Assembly (NCBI GenBank): GCA_020638995.1
Contig: JACKHM010000003.1
Span: 806,001-870,000 of the forward strand
Source of the DNA: Planctomycetaceae bacterium
GTDB lineage: Bacteria > Planctomycetota > Planctomycetia > Pirellulales > Pirellulaceae
DNA length: 64,000 nt
Reading direction: 5' to 3'
Part shown: one piece after another, positions 7,657 through 16,995 of the stretch
How positions within the stretch are numbered: position 1 is the first letter of the stretch
How the letters are laid out: each line of letters opens with the position of its first letter
Translations under genes and position numbers: made by a program
The notes under the pieces: generated by a model
The model's input: only the letters and a program-made list of their open reading frames with translations
Database searches by the model: none
Told to the model about the DNA's origin: nothing

Positions 7657-10239
7657 ATGTCAGCATCTGCCCGTAAATTGACTAACTACCCGAAAAATGC
7701 GGCAAAGCGGGCGGGCGCGATCGCGTTGCTCACCGCGGTTGTCATGGTCGTCTTGCTCGTGTGCGTCGCGATTGCCATCGACGTGGGCGCCATCATGCTC
7801 GTCAAAACGCAACTCCAGAGTGCGTCAGACTCAGCGGCACTGGCTTCGGCGACACGACTTGGACTTGGACAAGCGGCAATCGTCGAGGAAGCGCAGAGGT
7901 TCGCAACTCTCAACAAACAACTAGGCGGTGGCAGCGCCGAGATCGATCCGAGCGAAGTGGTGACGGGCGTCTGGAATCGCGGGACACAGACATTCACGGC
8001 GGCGCCCCACGGAAACGCCGTACGCGTGACGACTCGCGGAACAAATCACGGTTACTTTTTCGCCAAAATGTTTTCGAGCGATTCATTCTCGTCGGCGGCA
8101 ACTGCGATCGCGGCCGCCGTGCCTCGCGATCTGATCTTCGTGGTCGATCTGTCTGGTTCCATGAACAGCGACACCGAACCAGCGTGGTCAGTCGATGCGA
8201 TTAATGCGACAGGAAGCGCACCGTTTGGCACTGGTGAAGCGCTACTGGATACGCTGTATACCGATCTGTACGGTTCGGTGCCCGGCAACGACTTTGATCT
8301 CGCGGGCTTCCTTACGAGCAGCGGTTTCGCGCTGTCGGCCCCTGAATACGCCTATGCGGTCTTGACCATGGACGAAGGCCCTCTCTCGACACACCCCAAC
8401 AGCAGCTACAAGATATTGCCCAGCGATAACGAGGCATCTCGCAAAACGAAGGCTTATAAATGGATTCGCGAGCAGGTCATCGGCACACAAATGTCAGCTG
8501 CCAATCCACCGATATCCGAAACGGCATATTGGAATCACTATCTGGATTATGTGATTCGTCCGGTGCAACACAGCGTTGCGCCGCCCGATCCTCCGCCAGC
8601 GATGCCTCCGGAGCCGCAACCTCCAAGCCCTCCCAACTATGATCCGTGTTGGGTACCCCCGCCTCACCATTCGAGTCATGTTTCAAGTCATGTGTCCAGC
8701 CATGTAGGATCAGGCCACGTCTCTTCGCACGTATCCTCACATGTGTCCTCGCACGTGTCCTCGCACGTGTCATCACATGTATCCTCACACGTGCCAGCAC
8801 ATGTCCCGGCACATGTGCCAGCGCATCACACGCCGTTTGGTGGGGGTGGACCAATTTCGGCCGCGCCGAAAAAGGTCGAGTGGTATGCGGCACGCCAGGC
8901 GAACCAACCAAGTCAGGCTAGTGCGGCGATACCTCCTCGGTCGGACGAAGAGCTTGTATCAGTATCGACTACCGCTCTGCAGGGTGCCGCGATTGCCGGT
9001 CTTGCGGTCGGAACAAGCGGCGGCTACTACGATCCGACCTGTGTGGCGCAAGTGGATGCCGCTTATAACACGGCCTATTCAAACTACCAAGCGGCCTGGA
9101 ATAACTGGAACACAGTCCTCATTCCTCAATGGCAAGCCGCTCTGCAGGTCTACTACAACGTGTACCTGCCTGCTTACCTGGCCGAGGCCAAAAAGAAAGG
9201 CTCGCCGCCTTATAACCGCGGCCAGATCCCGCCCAACCCCCCGGTTAATGAATACGGAAAAGTGGATCGCATTGCGAATATCGGGTTCAACTCCTATGAC
9301 TTTAACAATCCCAATTCGGATTTGACGAGCGTTCCATCCTCCGTCCCCGCCGCTCATTTCAACAAGGTTGGCTACAAGACATACACACAATTCCAAGTAG
9401 ACTTTGGCCGGAATTTCGTTCCTGGAACGATGCAGGGGATGACGGCTCTCTGCCCGCTATCGGCACAAAGCGCGTACTGTCCGCATCATTCCGAATCCGT
9501 AGGTGACTCGGATACAGGATACGAATCGTTCTCGTTTCCACCCCGAGAACAACCTGTCCATGCGGCACGACGTTCACTCATTCGAGCCATCAAAGTCCTT
9601 AAGAAATGGAACGATGGTGTTCCAGTCGACGTTGCTGACAAGGTTGCCATCGTCGGGTTTGATGGCGACTATCCCGGCCTGGGTATGACGCCACAATTGG
9701 TTCAAGGACTGACCGGTAGCTACAACGCAGCCATGAACGCTGCGGCCACTCTACAGCCCACTGGCGATAAGCTCGCGACGACTGCCCTTGAAGCCGGCAT
9801 GATCACTGCCTACTCGCATATGCAGTCGAATGGTCGACAGTTCGCAGATAAGGTCGTGATTGTGCTTACTGACGGATACCCCAATCTTGTCCAGTCCTCG
9901 ACTGGGACGATTGACTCGTACGTGAGCAGCGTCACAGGTGCCGATGCCTCACATTTCTACAGCAGCAATCCACTTAGTTGGCCGGAAAGTCGCTATTGGT
10001 TCAACGCACCGCTGATGCAAACTCGCAAGATGCACAAGAACGACAAGTACGACGTTTACGGGGTCGGCCTTGGATTTGGCGCGGATAGCGATTTCCTGAA
10101 CCGTATAGCTGCGCTCGGCGGTACGTCTGGTTTAGGGCAAGGCCTTCAAGCCGGCGGCGATCCGACGCAGTACGAAGAAAACCTGACACAGATTTTCAAA
10201 GACATTATCTACTCGCCCACCGTCCGCTTGGTTGACTAG
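7657..10239 (+). CDS. TadG-like protein with interrupted von Willebrand A domain
   Basis: 860 residues. The N-terminus is of Tad/TadG type: 'RAGAIALLTAVVMVVLL' followed by 'AIDVGAIMLVKTQLQSASDS' (one membrane helix, about 18-42). A von Willebrand A domain starts near residue 158 with 'LIFVVDLSGSMNS', the MIDAS DxSxS motif. Its threonine/aspartate part ('KVVIVLTDGYPNL') appears only near residue 735. The roughly 550 residues between include a Pro-rich stretch, about 13 His-Val tetrapeptides of SSHV/PAHV type (339-391) and an aromatic-rich region. TadG-type proteins belong to Tad pilus systems, one of which lies at 1-2290. The protein is probably anchored in the membrane with the VWA part outside the cytoplasm. 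Ligand unknown. Confidence 0.85.
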   Translation: MSASARKLTNYPKNAAKRAGAIALLTAVVMVVLLVCVAIAIDVGAIMLVKTQLQSASDSAALASATRLGLGQAAIVEEAQRFATLNKQLGGGSAEIDPSEVVTGVWNRGTQTFTAAPHGNAVRVTTRGTNHGYFFAKMFSSDSFSSAATAIAAAVPRDLIFVVDLSGSMNSDTEPAWSVDAINATGSAPFGTGEALLDTLYTDLYGSVPGNDFDLAGFLTSSGFALSAPEYAYAVLTMDEGPLSTHPNSSYKILPSDNEASRKTKAYKWIREQVIGTQMSAANPPISETAYWNHYLDYVIRPVQHSVAPPDPPPAMPPEPQPPSPPNYDPCWVPPPHHSSHVSSHVSSHVGSGHVSSHVSSHVSSHVSSHVSSHVSSHVPAHVPAHVPAHHTPFGGGGPISAAPKKVEWYAARQANQPSQASAAIPPRSDEELVSVSTTALQGAAIAGLAVGTSGGYYDPTCVAQVDAAYNTAYSNYQAAWNNWNTVLIPQWQAALQVYYNVYLPAYLAEAKKKGSPPYNRGQIPPNPPVNEYGKVDRIANIGFNSYDFNNPNSDLTSVPSSVPAAHFNKVGYKTYTQFQVDFGRNFVPGTMQGMTALCPLSAQSAYCPHHSESVGDSDTGYESFSFPPREQPVHAARRSLIRAIKVLKKWNDGVPVDVADKVAIVGFDGDYPGLGMTPQLVQGLTGSYNAAMNAAATLQPTGDKLATTALEAGMITAYSHMQSNGRQFADKVVIVLTDGYPNLVQSSTGTIDSYVSSVTGADASHFYSSNPLSWPESRYWFNAPLMQTRKMHKNDKYDVYGVGLGFGADSDFLNRIAALGGTSGLGQGLQAGGDPTQYEENLTQIFKDIIYSPTVRLVD
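8671..8829 (+). repeat. 12-bp coding repeats (Ser-Ser-His-Val / Pro-Ala-His-Val)
   Basis: The DNA repeats a 12-bp unit close to tcctcacatgtg about thirteen times, in frame in the TadG-like gene. It encodes SSHV units that turn into PAHV units at the end. The units differ mainly at third codon positions, so the peptide pattern looks kept by selection rather than freshly duplicated. Confidence 0.9.
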
Positions 10240-10369
10240 CAAAATGCGGCTTGGTGAGCGGTGGAATAATCAACAAAGCCGCAAACATCTAACGCTCTCG
10301 ACGCCAATATAATCGACTTGAGCCGTTAGCGGCGGGGGCGAGAGAGTTAACCTGTCGATAAGTACCGAC

Positions 10370-11329
10370 ATGCACAATCACTTTCGTATAACTTTCGCAA
10401 GCCACAAACTGCTGACCGTCATGGTTGGAGTGTCGCTCGCGATTATGAGTCGTGGCATCTGTGCCGACGAACCCGTCGCGTCGTCACGTCCTGCGGATGC
10501 GGCTCCGAGTGACATCAGCGAATTCGAGTTTGCAGGTTTCAAGGCAGGCGATACACGTGCAGACAACGAGCTCGGTTTGCAGCTGGTGTGGTGCCCGCCC
10601 GGAACATTTGTCATGGGTAGCCGCCCCGGTGAGGACGAGTACCGGACCAATGAGAGGCAAGTCGAGACAACCTTGTCTCGCGGATTCTGGATCGGCAAGT
10701 ACGAAGTCACACAGCAAGAGTGGGATCTGATCATGGAGTCGAATCCTAGCGAGTTCTCTCCTACCGGCTCCGCGAAATACAAAATCTACGGCAAGTCAAC
10801 GGACCGCTTTCCCGTAGAGAGTCTGCTCGTAGAAGAGGCAGAAGAGTTTTGCAGACGTCTCACCAACCGGGAACAGTCCGCCGGGCGATTGCCGACGAAC
10901 TGGCGATATGCTTTGCCCACGGAATCGCAGTGGGAATACGCATGCCGCGCAGGCACGACAACAGCGACTTCGTTCGGCGACACGTTAAGCAGCGCTGATG
11001 CAAACTTCAAAGGCTTCGTACCTTACAATGGTGGCAAGCGAGGCCCGTTTCTCTTTCGAACAACGAACGTCGGCTCCTACAGCGGTAATGCCTGGGGCAT
11101 TCACGATATGCACGGCAACGTCTGGGAGTATTGTGCCGGCTGGTATACCGACGAATCGCGCGGTGGACTCGACCCTGAAGCAGCAACGCACGGTACGTAT
11201 CGCATCGGCAAAGGCGGCAGCTGGTTTCACGACGGCCGCTACTCTCGATCAGCGTTTCGCTACTGGATCGAGCCCGACATGCGGCAAGGAACCGTGGGCT
11301 TTCGCGTTGCCGCGACAGCAACAAAATAA
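10370..11329 (+). CDS. SUMF1/FGE-domain secreted protein
   Basis: 319 residues with a signal peptide (about 1-32, ending near 'GICADEP'). The SUMF1 (formylglycine-generating-enzyme-like) domain shows 'GLQLVWCPPGTFVMGS', 'FWIGKYEVTQQEWDLIM', 'LPTESQWEYACRAGT', 'AWGIHDMHGNVWEYC' and 'RIGKGGSWFHDGRYSRSAFR'. In true formylglycine-generating enzymes the last block carries the catalytic cysteine pair; here it reads YSRSAFR, without Cys. The protein is therefore probably not a sulfatase-activating enzyme but one of the non-catalytic SUMF1 proteins common in this phylum. It stands alone on the plus strand. Confidence 0.85.
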   Translation: MHNHFRITFASHKLLTVMVGVSLAIMSRGICADEPVASSRPADAAPSDISEFEFAGFKAGDTRADNELGLQLVWCPPGTFVMGSRPGEDEYRTNERQVETTLSRGFWIGKYEVTQQEWDLIMESNPSEFSPTGSAKYKIYGKSTDRFPVESLLVEEAEEFCRRLTNREQSAGRLPTNWRYALPTESQWEYACRAGTTTATSFGDTLSSADANFKGFVPYNGGKRGPFLFRTTNVGSYSGNAWGIHDMHGNVWEYCAGWYTDESRGGLDPEAATHGTYRIGKGGSWFHDGRYSRSAFRYWIEPDMRQGTVGFRVAATATK

Positions 11330-11356
11330 GGCTCTCGACGGTCGCCGCCGAGAGCC
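11330..11356 (+). terminator. Hairpin after the SUMF1 gene
   Basis: An 8-bp stem ggctctcg/cgagagcc (11330-11337 with 11349-11356) directly follows the stop codon. The T-tract is poor (ttc), so it is a weak candidate terminator. It lies between two convergent units, the SUMF1 gene and tRNA-Leu. Confidence 0.5.
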
Positions 11357-11363
11357 TTCAAAG

Positions 11364-11447
<84 letters not shown>

Positions 11448-11496
11448 GGGGCTCACTTTTTATAGGCTGCGTCCTTCGTTCGTTCAAGGGGCCGGA

Positions 11497-11505
11497 GTCG
11501 CGGCC
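11497..11505. repeat. Target-site duplication, left copy (9 bp)
   Basis: gtcgcggcc directly precedes the left inverted repeat of insertion-sequence copy 1. The same nine bases directly follow the right end of copy 2 (15087-15095). The duplication therefore brackets the pair, not each copy. Confidence 0.88.
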
Positions 11506-13292
11506 GAGTCGTTTGCGATGTTCGTAAGTCTTTGTTGTTTTTGAGGATGTTATTGGGGCTGCGGTAAGGTTCCCCGCAGTGGGATGAGTTGCGTGGAGGA
11601 AATGTCGAGCATTTTGAGGTGGCAGCTCGGCGGAAACTTTTTTGCCACGATTTTTCGACCAGGCAGCGAACTCGCGGGGGATGGCTAGCGTAGTGATGCG
11701 ATCAGCGACTGACTTGGTATTTCATGGAGGAGCCTCATGCGGATCGCATTCACCAAACCGCTCTTTGCGTGGGACGAACTAGAAGACAGTCCCTCGCTCA
11801 CCACGTTGCGAGAACTACTGGCCGCGTTGCCCGACGGCAAGTTGCTGGATTCTCTGCGACAGGCACGTGGCAAAGGACGCGATGATTATCCCGTGCATGT
11901 GTTGTGGGGTGTGGTCGTGTTGTCGATCGCGTGTCGGCATTTGGATGTGGAAGCCTGCTTGGCCGAACTGCGGCGTAACGCGGGTTTGCGGCGGCTGATC
12001 GGCATCGAGCAAGAATCACAAGTGCCACACGGTTGGAACATGTCGCGGTTTCTGGCCGTGCTGGGCGAGTCGCCTCATCGGGAGTTGCTGCACGAAGTCT
12101 TCAACGCGTTGATCCAAGAACTCGGTCGCGTGGTGCCTGACTTAGCGCGAACACCGCTGGCGACGCCACGCAACTCAGCGGTCGAGTCGCCGAGCAATCG
12201 ATCGCTGCCGCCGAAGCCGCCGCCGGCTTGCCGCAGCCCAGCGGTGGCCGCAAAGAGTACACCGACGATGCGGGCCGCGTGACGAAGGTGGTCGAGTGGT
12301 TCGGCTACAAACTGCACTTACTGGTCGATGTCAAACACGAAGTCGCGTTGGCTTACGAAGTCACCGATACCAAAGCCGGCGATGGCGAAACGCTGCCGGC
12401 CCTGTTGACGCAAGCTCAAGCGAATCTGCCGGACGACCGCATCCAAACATTGGCTTATGACAAAGCAGCCGACACCAACGAAGTGCATGCGGTCCTGTCC
12501 GCGGCCAAGATCAAACCTGTCATTCAAAATCGTTCGTTGTGGAAGGAGGAACACGAACGGATGCTGCCGGGGCACGACGGTAACTCAAACATCGTGTACG
12601 ACGAAGCCGGTACGTTGTATTGCTACGACCGAGTCAGCCAACCGATGGTGCGTCATCAAATGGCGTACATCGGATACGAACCGGACCGCGAAGCAATCAA
12701 GTATCGCTGCCCGGCCAAGCACGAAGGCTGGGAGTGCCCGATGTCTGCGCGCTGTGCAACGCGCGAAGTCTTACGGCAAGACCGTCCGCGTGCGCGCGAG
12801 ATCGACCTCCGCCGCTTCCCCGAGTTGCCGCGCGCCACGAAGAAGTTCGAGCAGCTTGTACAAAGGCCGCACGTCGGTGGAGCGCGTGAACGCTCGGCTG
12901 AAAATCTTCTGGGGCGTGGATGACGGCAACCTCAAAGGCTCGCGTCGCTTTCATGCTTGGGTGGGAGCGGTGTTGGCGGTTCATGCTGCGTTCGCGACGC
13001 TGCTAGCCAGTGCGCCTCGTTACGAAGGCGGCCGCTCTCAAGGCACCTTGGGCAAACTCCGGCTGAGTCCCATCGCCCAAGCTTTACGCGAGCGAGTGAC
13101 CTCGGCCGTGACCTAAACCAACCGTTCCACTTCACCGAGCCCTCCGCCTCGACGCGGTCGCGGTCTGCGCCCACCTGACCGAAATCCCTCTTGCTGCCGC
13201 TGAATCCCGCTACCAAGCCTTACTGAGCCCCCATTCAACTCGCTACTCAGCGAAACGACCAGGCTCAGCTCTGACTACAACGCAAACGCCTC
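11506..13292 (+). mobile_element. Insertion sequence, copy 1 of a tandem pair (1787 bp)
   Basis: The boundaries come from comparison with copy 2. Identity starts at gagtcgtttgcg and ends at cgcaaacgcctc. The ends form an imperfect inverted repeat of about 16 bp (gag-t/g-cgtttgcg-a/t-tgt). It encodes one DDE transposase of IS4/IS5/IS1182-like type on the plus strand, preceded by about 230 bp of non-coding sequence. The bases gattccaaa (13293-13301, nine bp) separate it from copy 2. Family assignment rests on the transposase motifs and is approximate. Confidence 0.9.
11737..13116 (+). pseudogene. Frameshifted DDE transposase, copy 1
   Basis: The reading frame opens with 'MRIAFTKPLFAWDELEDSPS' and a DUF772-like N-terminal region ('YPVHVLWGVVVLSIACRHLD'). 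It breaks near 12142, where one G present in copy 2 is missing, and continues in another frame from about 12150 ('KVVEWFGYKLHLLVDVKH', then 'LAYDKAADTNEVHAVL'). A cluster of small indels at about 12748-12830 shifts the frame again. The C-terminal catalytic block 'TSVERVNARLKIFWGVDD', ending at 13116, is therefore in a third context. It cannot be translated as one chain as written. Confidence 0.88.
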
Positions 13293-13301
13293 GATTCCAA
13301 A
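13293..13301. repeat. 9-bp junction between the two insertion sequences
   Basis: gattccaaa separates the right end of copy 1 from the left end of copy 2. It has the same length as the outer target duplication but a different sequence. It may be a target duplication carried along from a former site. Confidence 0.75.
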
Positions 13302-15086
13302 GAGTCGTTTGCGATGTTCGTAAGTCTTTGTTGTTTTTGAGGATGTTATTGGGGCTGCGGTAAGGTTCCCCGCAGTGGGATGAGTTGCGTGGAGGAAATG
13401 TCGAGCATTTTGAGGTGGCAGCTCGGCGGAAACTTTTTTGCCACGATTTTTCGACCAGGCAGCGAACTCGCGGGGGATGGCTAGCGTAGTGATGCGATCA
13501 GCGACTGACTTGGTATTTCATGGAGGAGCCTCATGCGGATCGCATTCACCAAACCGCTCTTTGCGTGGGACGAACTAGAAGACAGTCCCTCGCTCACCAC
13601 GTTGCGAGAACTACTGGCCGCGTTGCCCGACGGCAAGTTGCTGGATTCTCTGCGACAGGCACGTGGCAAAGGACGCGATGATTATCCCGTGCATGTGTTG
13701 TGGGGTGTGGTCGTGTTGTCGATCGCGTGTCGGCATTTGGATGTGGAAGCCTGCTTGGCCGAACTGCGGCGTAACGCGGGTTTGCGGCGGCTGATCGGCA
13801 TCGAGCAAGAATCACAAGTGCCACACGGTTGGAACATGTCGCGGTTTCTGGCCGTGCTGGGCGAGTCGCCTCATCGGGAGTTGCTGCACGAAGTCTTCAA
13901 CGCGTTGATCCAAGAACTCGGTCGCGTGGTGCCTGACTTAGGCGCGAACACCGCTGGCGACGCCACGCAACTCAGCGGTCGAGTCGCCGAGCAATCGATC
14001 GCTGCCGCCGAAGCCGCCGCCGGCTTGCCGCAGCCCAGCGGTGGCCGCAAAGAGTACACCGACGATGCGGGCCGCGTGACGAAGGTGGTCGAGTGGTTCG
14101 GCTACAAACTGCACTTACTGGTCGATGTCAAACACGAAGTCGCGTTGGCTTACGAAGTCACCGATACCAAAGCCGGCGATGGCGAAACGCTGCCGGCCCT
14201 GTTGACGCAAGCTCAAGCGAATCTGCCGGACGACCGCATCCAAACATTGGCTTATGACAAAGCAGCCGACACCAACGAAGTGCATGCGGTCCTGTCCGCG
14301 GCCAAGATCAAACCTGTCATTCAAAATCGTTCGTTGTGGAAGGAGGAACACGAACGGATGCTGCCGGGGCACGACGGTAACTCAAACATCGTGTACGACG
14401 AAGCCGGTACGTTGTATTGCTACGACCGAGTCAGCCAACCGATGGTGCGTCATCAAATGGCGTACATCGGATACGAACCGGACCGCGAAGCAATCAAGTA
14501 TCGCTGCCCGGCCAAGCACGAAGGCTGGGAGTGCCCGATGTCTGCGCTGTGCAACGGCGAAGTCTTACGGCAAGACCGTCCGCGTGCCGCGCGAGATCGA
14601 CCTCCGCCGCTTCCCGAGTTGTTGCGCGCCACGAAGAAGTTCGAGCAGCTTGTACAAAGGCCGCACGTCGGTGGAGCGCGTGAACGCTCGGCTGAAAATC
14701 TTCTGGGGCGTGGATGACGGCAACCTCAAAGGCTCGCGTCGCTTTCATGCTTGGGTGGGAGCGGTGTTGGCGGTTCATGCTGCGTTCGCGACGCTGCTAG
14801 CCAGTGCGCCTCGTTACGAAGGCGGCCGCTCTCAAGGCACCTTGGGCAAACTCCGGCTGAGTCCCATCGCCCAAGCTTTACGCGAGCGAGTGACCTCGGC
14901 CGTGACCTAAACCAACCGTTCCACTTCACCGAGCCCTCCGCCTCGACGCGGTCGCGGTCTGCGCCCACCTGACCGAAATCCCTCTTGCTGCCGCTGAATC
15001 CCGCTACCAAGCCTTACTGAGCCCCCATTCAACTCGCTACTCAGCGAAACGACCAGGCTCAGCTCTGACTACAACGCAAACGCCTC
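13302..15086 (+). mobile_element. Insertion sequence, copy 2 of a tandem pair (1785 bp)
   Basis: It appears identical to copy 1 from end to end except for a missing G in copy 1 near 12142 and four indels plus one short substitution in a roughly 80-bp segment. Same orientation, same imperfect inverted repeats. The right end cuts into the 3' end of the DUF885 gene, and the sequence beyond it starts with the 9-bp target duplication. Confidence 0.9.
13533..14910 (+). pseudogene. DDE transposase, copy 2, frameshifted near the C-terminus
   Basis: The first part is open for about 340 residues and includes the N-terminal DUF772-like region. A first-Asp candidate is 'AGDATQLSGR' and a second block is 'LAYDKAADTNEVHAVL'. 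After 'CPMSALCNGE' (about 14556) the expected continuation 'KSYGKTVRVPREIDLRRFP' is in the next frame. 'ELLRATKKFEQL' is back in the first, and 'YKGRTSVERVNARLKIFWGV', with the third catalytic acidic residue, is again in the second. At least three small indels would have to be undone to give a full transposase. Either the element is dead or the sequence contains errors here. Confidence 0.82.
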
Positions 15087-16837
15087 GTCGCGGCCGTTCG
15101 CGTGATGTATTCGCTCACGTTGCCATCCAAAACATCTAGAGGAATGGCTCCGCTACCGAGAACCACCTCATGAAAATCGCGGATATCAAACCGCTCCCCA
15201 AGCTCTTTTTCGGCTTTCGCCCTCAGCTCTCGGATCTTCAACTCGCCCGTCTTGTAAGCTAATGCTTGCCCTGGCCAAGAGATGTAACGATCGACTTCGG
15301 CTTCTATGTTGTGAATCGATAGTGCTGTGTTATTCGCCATAAAATCGATGGCCTGTTTGCGAGTCCATCCGAAGTAATGCATGCCCGTGTCGACAACCAA
15401 ACGACAGGCGCGCCAGTTCTCATAGGTCAATCGCCCGAAATCACTGTAGGGGTCCTCATAGAAGCCGACTTCCAACCCTAGTCGCTCGGCATACAAGGCC
15501 CATCCCTCGATAAACGCGGTGATGGGCGAGAAACGACGGAATGGTGGAATGTCAGTTAGCTCCTGTTGCAGCGCCAGTTGCAAGTGATGTCCCGGAACGG
15601 CTTCGTGCAACGAAAGGGCTTCGATGCCGTAAAGCGGTCGCGACTTGAGGTTGAAAGTATTGACATAGTAAAAGCCAGCTTGCGTTCCGTCGCCCGAGGG
15701 CAGCTGGTAATAAGCGGTCGTTGTCTTCGGCGCCATGTAGGATGGAACCTCGCGAATTCCGTACGGCGTTCGCGGCAAGCTCTTGAACAACTTTGGCAAC
15801 TGACCGTCCATCTTTTTCAGGACGTAAGCCGTTTCCTTGAGCAGTTGCTCCGGCGTTTCGGCGTAGAAACGGGGTTCCTTGCGAAGGTACTCGACGAACG
15901 CGGCGAAATCACCGTCGAACCCAACACGATTGATAATCTCGTCCATCGCAACACGAATACGTTTCACTTCGCGTTGGCCGGTCTCATGAACTTCGTCCGG
16001 CGTCAGATCGAGTGTCGTGAACAAACGCACTCTGTGGCGGTAATACTCGCGACCGTTCGGCAACGCCGACGCAGCGATCGAACCGCGACAGTGTGGAACA
16101 TATTCATTCTCCATGAACTCGATAAATTTCTGATAGCTCGACACCACACTCCTACGAATTGCGTCTTGACCCGCGGCGGATAGCCGGTCTTGATCGTTCG
16201 CGGAGACTCGTTCCGGATAGTTCTTGAACGGAGCGTAGAGCAAGCTCTCGGTGGGGTCTTCCACGATATGCGCCGTGATGGAGTCTTTGTATCCCTCAAG
16301 GACAACCGCCGGGAGAACAAGTCCTTTATCAATTCCGCCTCGTAGCAATTCAATATTCTCGTCCGTGACTCGCGAGAACTCCTGCAGCCGTGCGATATAG
16401 TTCTCGTAGTCTTGCGTTGTGTTCAGCGGCACCTGCTGCGGCAATTCTGGAAACGAAATGTGAAATCCCCAGCGATTCGAGATGGGAATGAGATACATCT
16501 CGAAGTCACCTTCGGCGATTTCCGATTTCAGGATACGGCCAAAGATGTCGTAATTGATGCGATCTGTAGGCTGCAGCGAGTCTCGATCGATCGCTTTCCA
16601 ACGCGCGAGTTGCCTTTTGTTCTCGGCGAGCCGACGGTGCTGGTCAGCGATCGAGTCATGCGACAACTTGTCGTTGAAGCGATGATCGCCAACGTGTGTG
16701 GCAAAAGTCGGGTTCTCGCGCAGCCCAAATTCCCATGAGTCCTCCAGCAACTTCTGCAATACTTCGGCCTCATCTGCGACTACATCTGCGGTCAGAATGA
16801 GAAACAACAATCCAAAAACAGAAGACCACTGTCGCAT
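15059..16837 (-). CDS. DUF885 putative metallopeptidase, 3' end altered by insertion
   Basis: 592 residues from the ATG at 16837, which opens onto a signal peptide ('SSVFGLLFLILTADVVADE'); an ATG at 16876 would add 13 residues. The DUF885 family hallmark 'ALSLHEAVPGHHLQLAL' (HExxxGHH, zinc-binding type) lies near residue 405. Further on come 'EGWALYAERLG' and 'WPGQALAYKTGELKIRELR'. It is probably an exported peptidase; the substrate is unknown. The last eight codons (RRLRCSQS) and the stop come from insertion-sequence copy 2. Without the insertion the frame would end T-P-A-P-stop, with TGA at 11484-11486. Confidence 0.88.
   Translation of the reverse strand: MRQWSSVFGLLFLILTADVVADEAEVLQKLLEDSWEFGLRENPTFATHVGDHRFNDKLSHDSIADQHRRLAENKRQLARWKAIDRDSLQPTDRINYDIFGRILKSEIAEGDFEMYLIPISNRWGFHISFPELPQQVPLNTTQDYENYIARLQEFSRVTDENIELLRGGIDKGLVLPAVVLEGYKDSITAHIVEDPTESLLYAPFKNYPERVSANDQDRLSAAGQDAIRRSVVSSYQKFIEFMENEYVPHCRGSIAASALPNGREYYRHRVRLFTTLDLTPDEVHETGQREVKRIRVAMDEIINRVGFDGDFAAFVEYLRKEPRFYAETPEQLLKETAYVLKKMDGQLPKLFKSLPRTPYGIREVPSYMAPKTTTAYYQLPSGDGTQAGFYYVNTFNLKSRPLYGIEALSLHEAVPGHHLQLALQQELTDIPPFRRFSPITAFIEGWALYAERLGLEVGFYEDPYSDFGRLTYENWRACRLVVDTGMHYFGWTRKQAIDFMANNTALSIHNIEAEVDRYISWPGQALAYKTGELKIRELRAKAEKELGERFDIRDFHEVVLGSGAIPLDVLDGNVSEYITRTAATRRLRCSQS
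15087..15095. repeat. Target-site duplication, right copy (9 bp)
   Basis: gtcgcggcc directly follows the right end of insertion-sequence copy 2 and matches 11497-11505 exactly. It also encodes Ala-Ala-Thr of the interrupted DUF885 gene on the minus strand. Confidence 0.88.
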
Positions 16838-16995
16838 GGCGCGGCACCTATGGGGAACAAAGTGAATGGGCAACATTGAATCGGCAATAGGATAGTGTTA
16901 ATCGCGACACCGTTCCACTATAAAGCCTGCATGTTGACACAATCTTCCACAACCGTTGGAAGCTTGGAGACATGCAACCGCTTTGGAGAAAGTCC

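Noticed and set aside
8671..8829. 12-bp repeats as a CRISPR-like array
   Set aside because: Units are in frame within a coding sequence, are not separated by unique spacers and encode a regular tetrapeptide.
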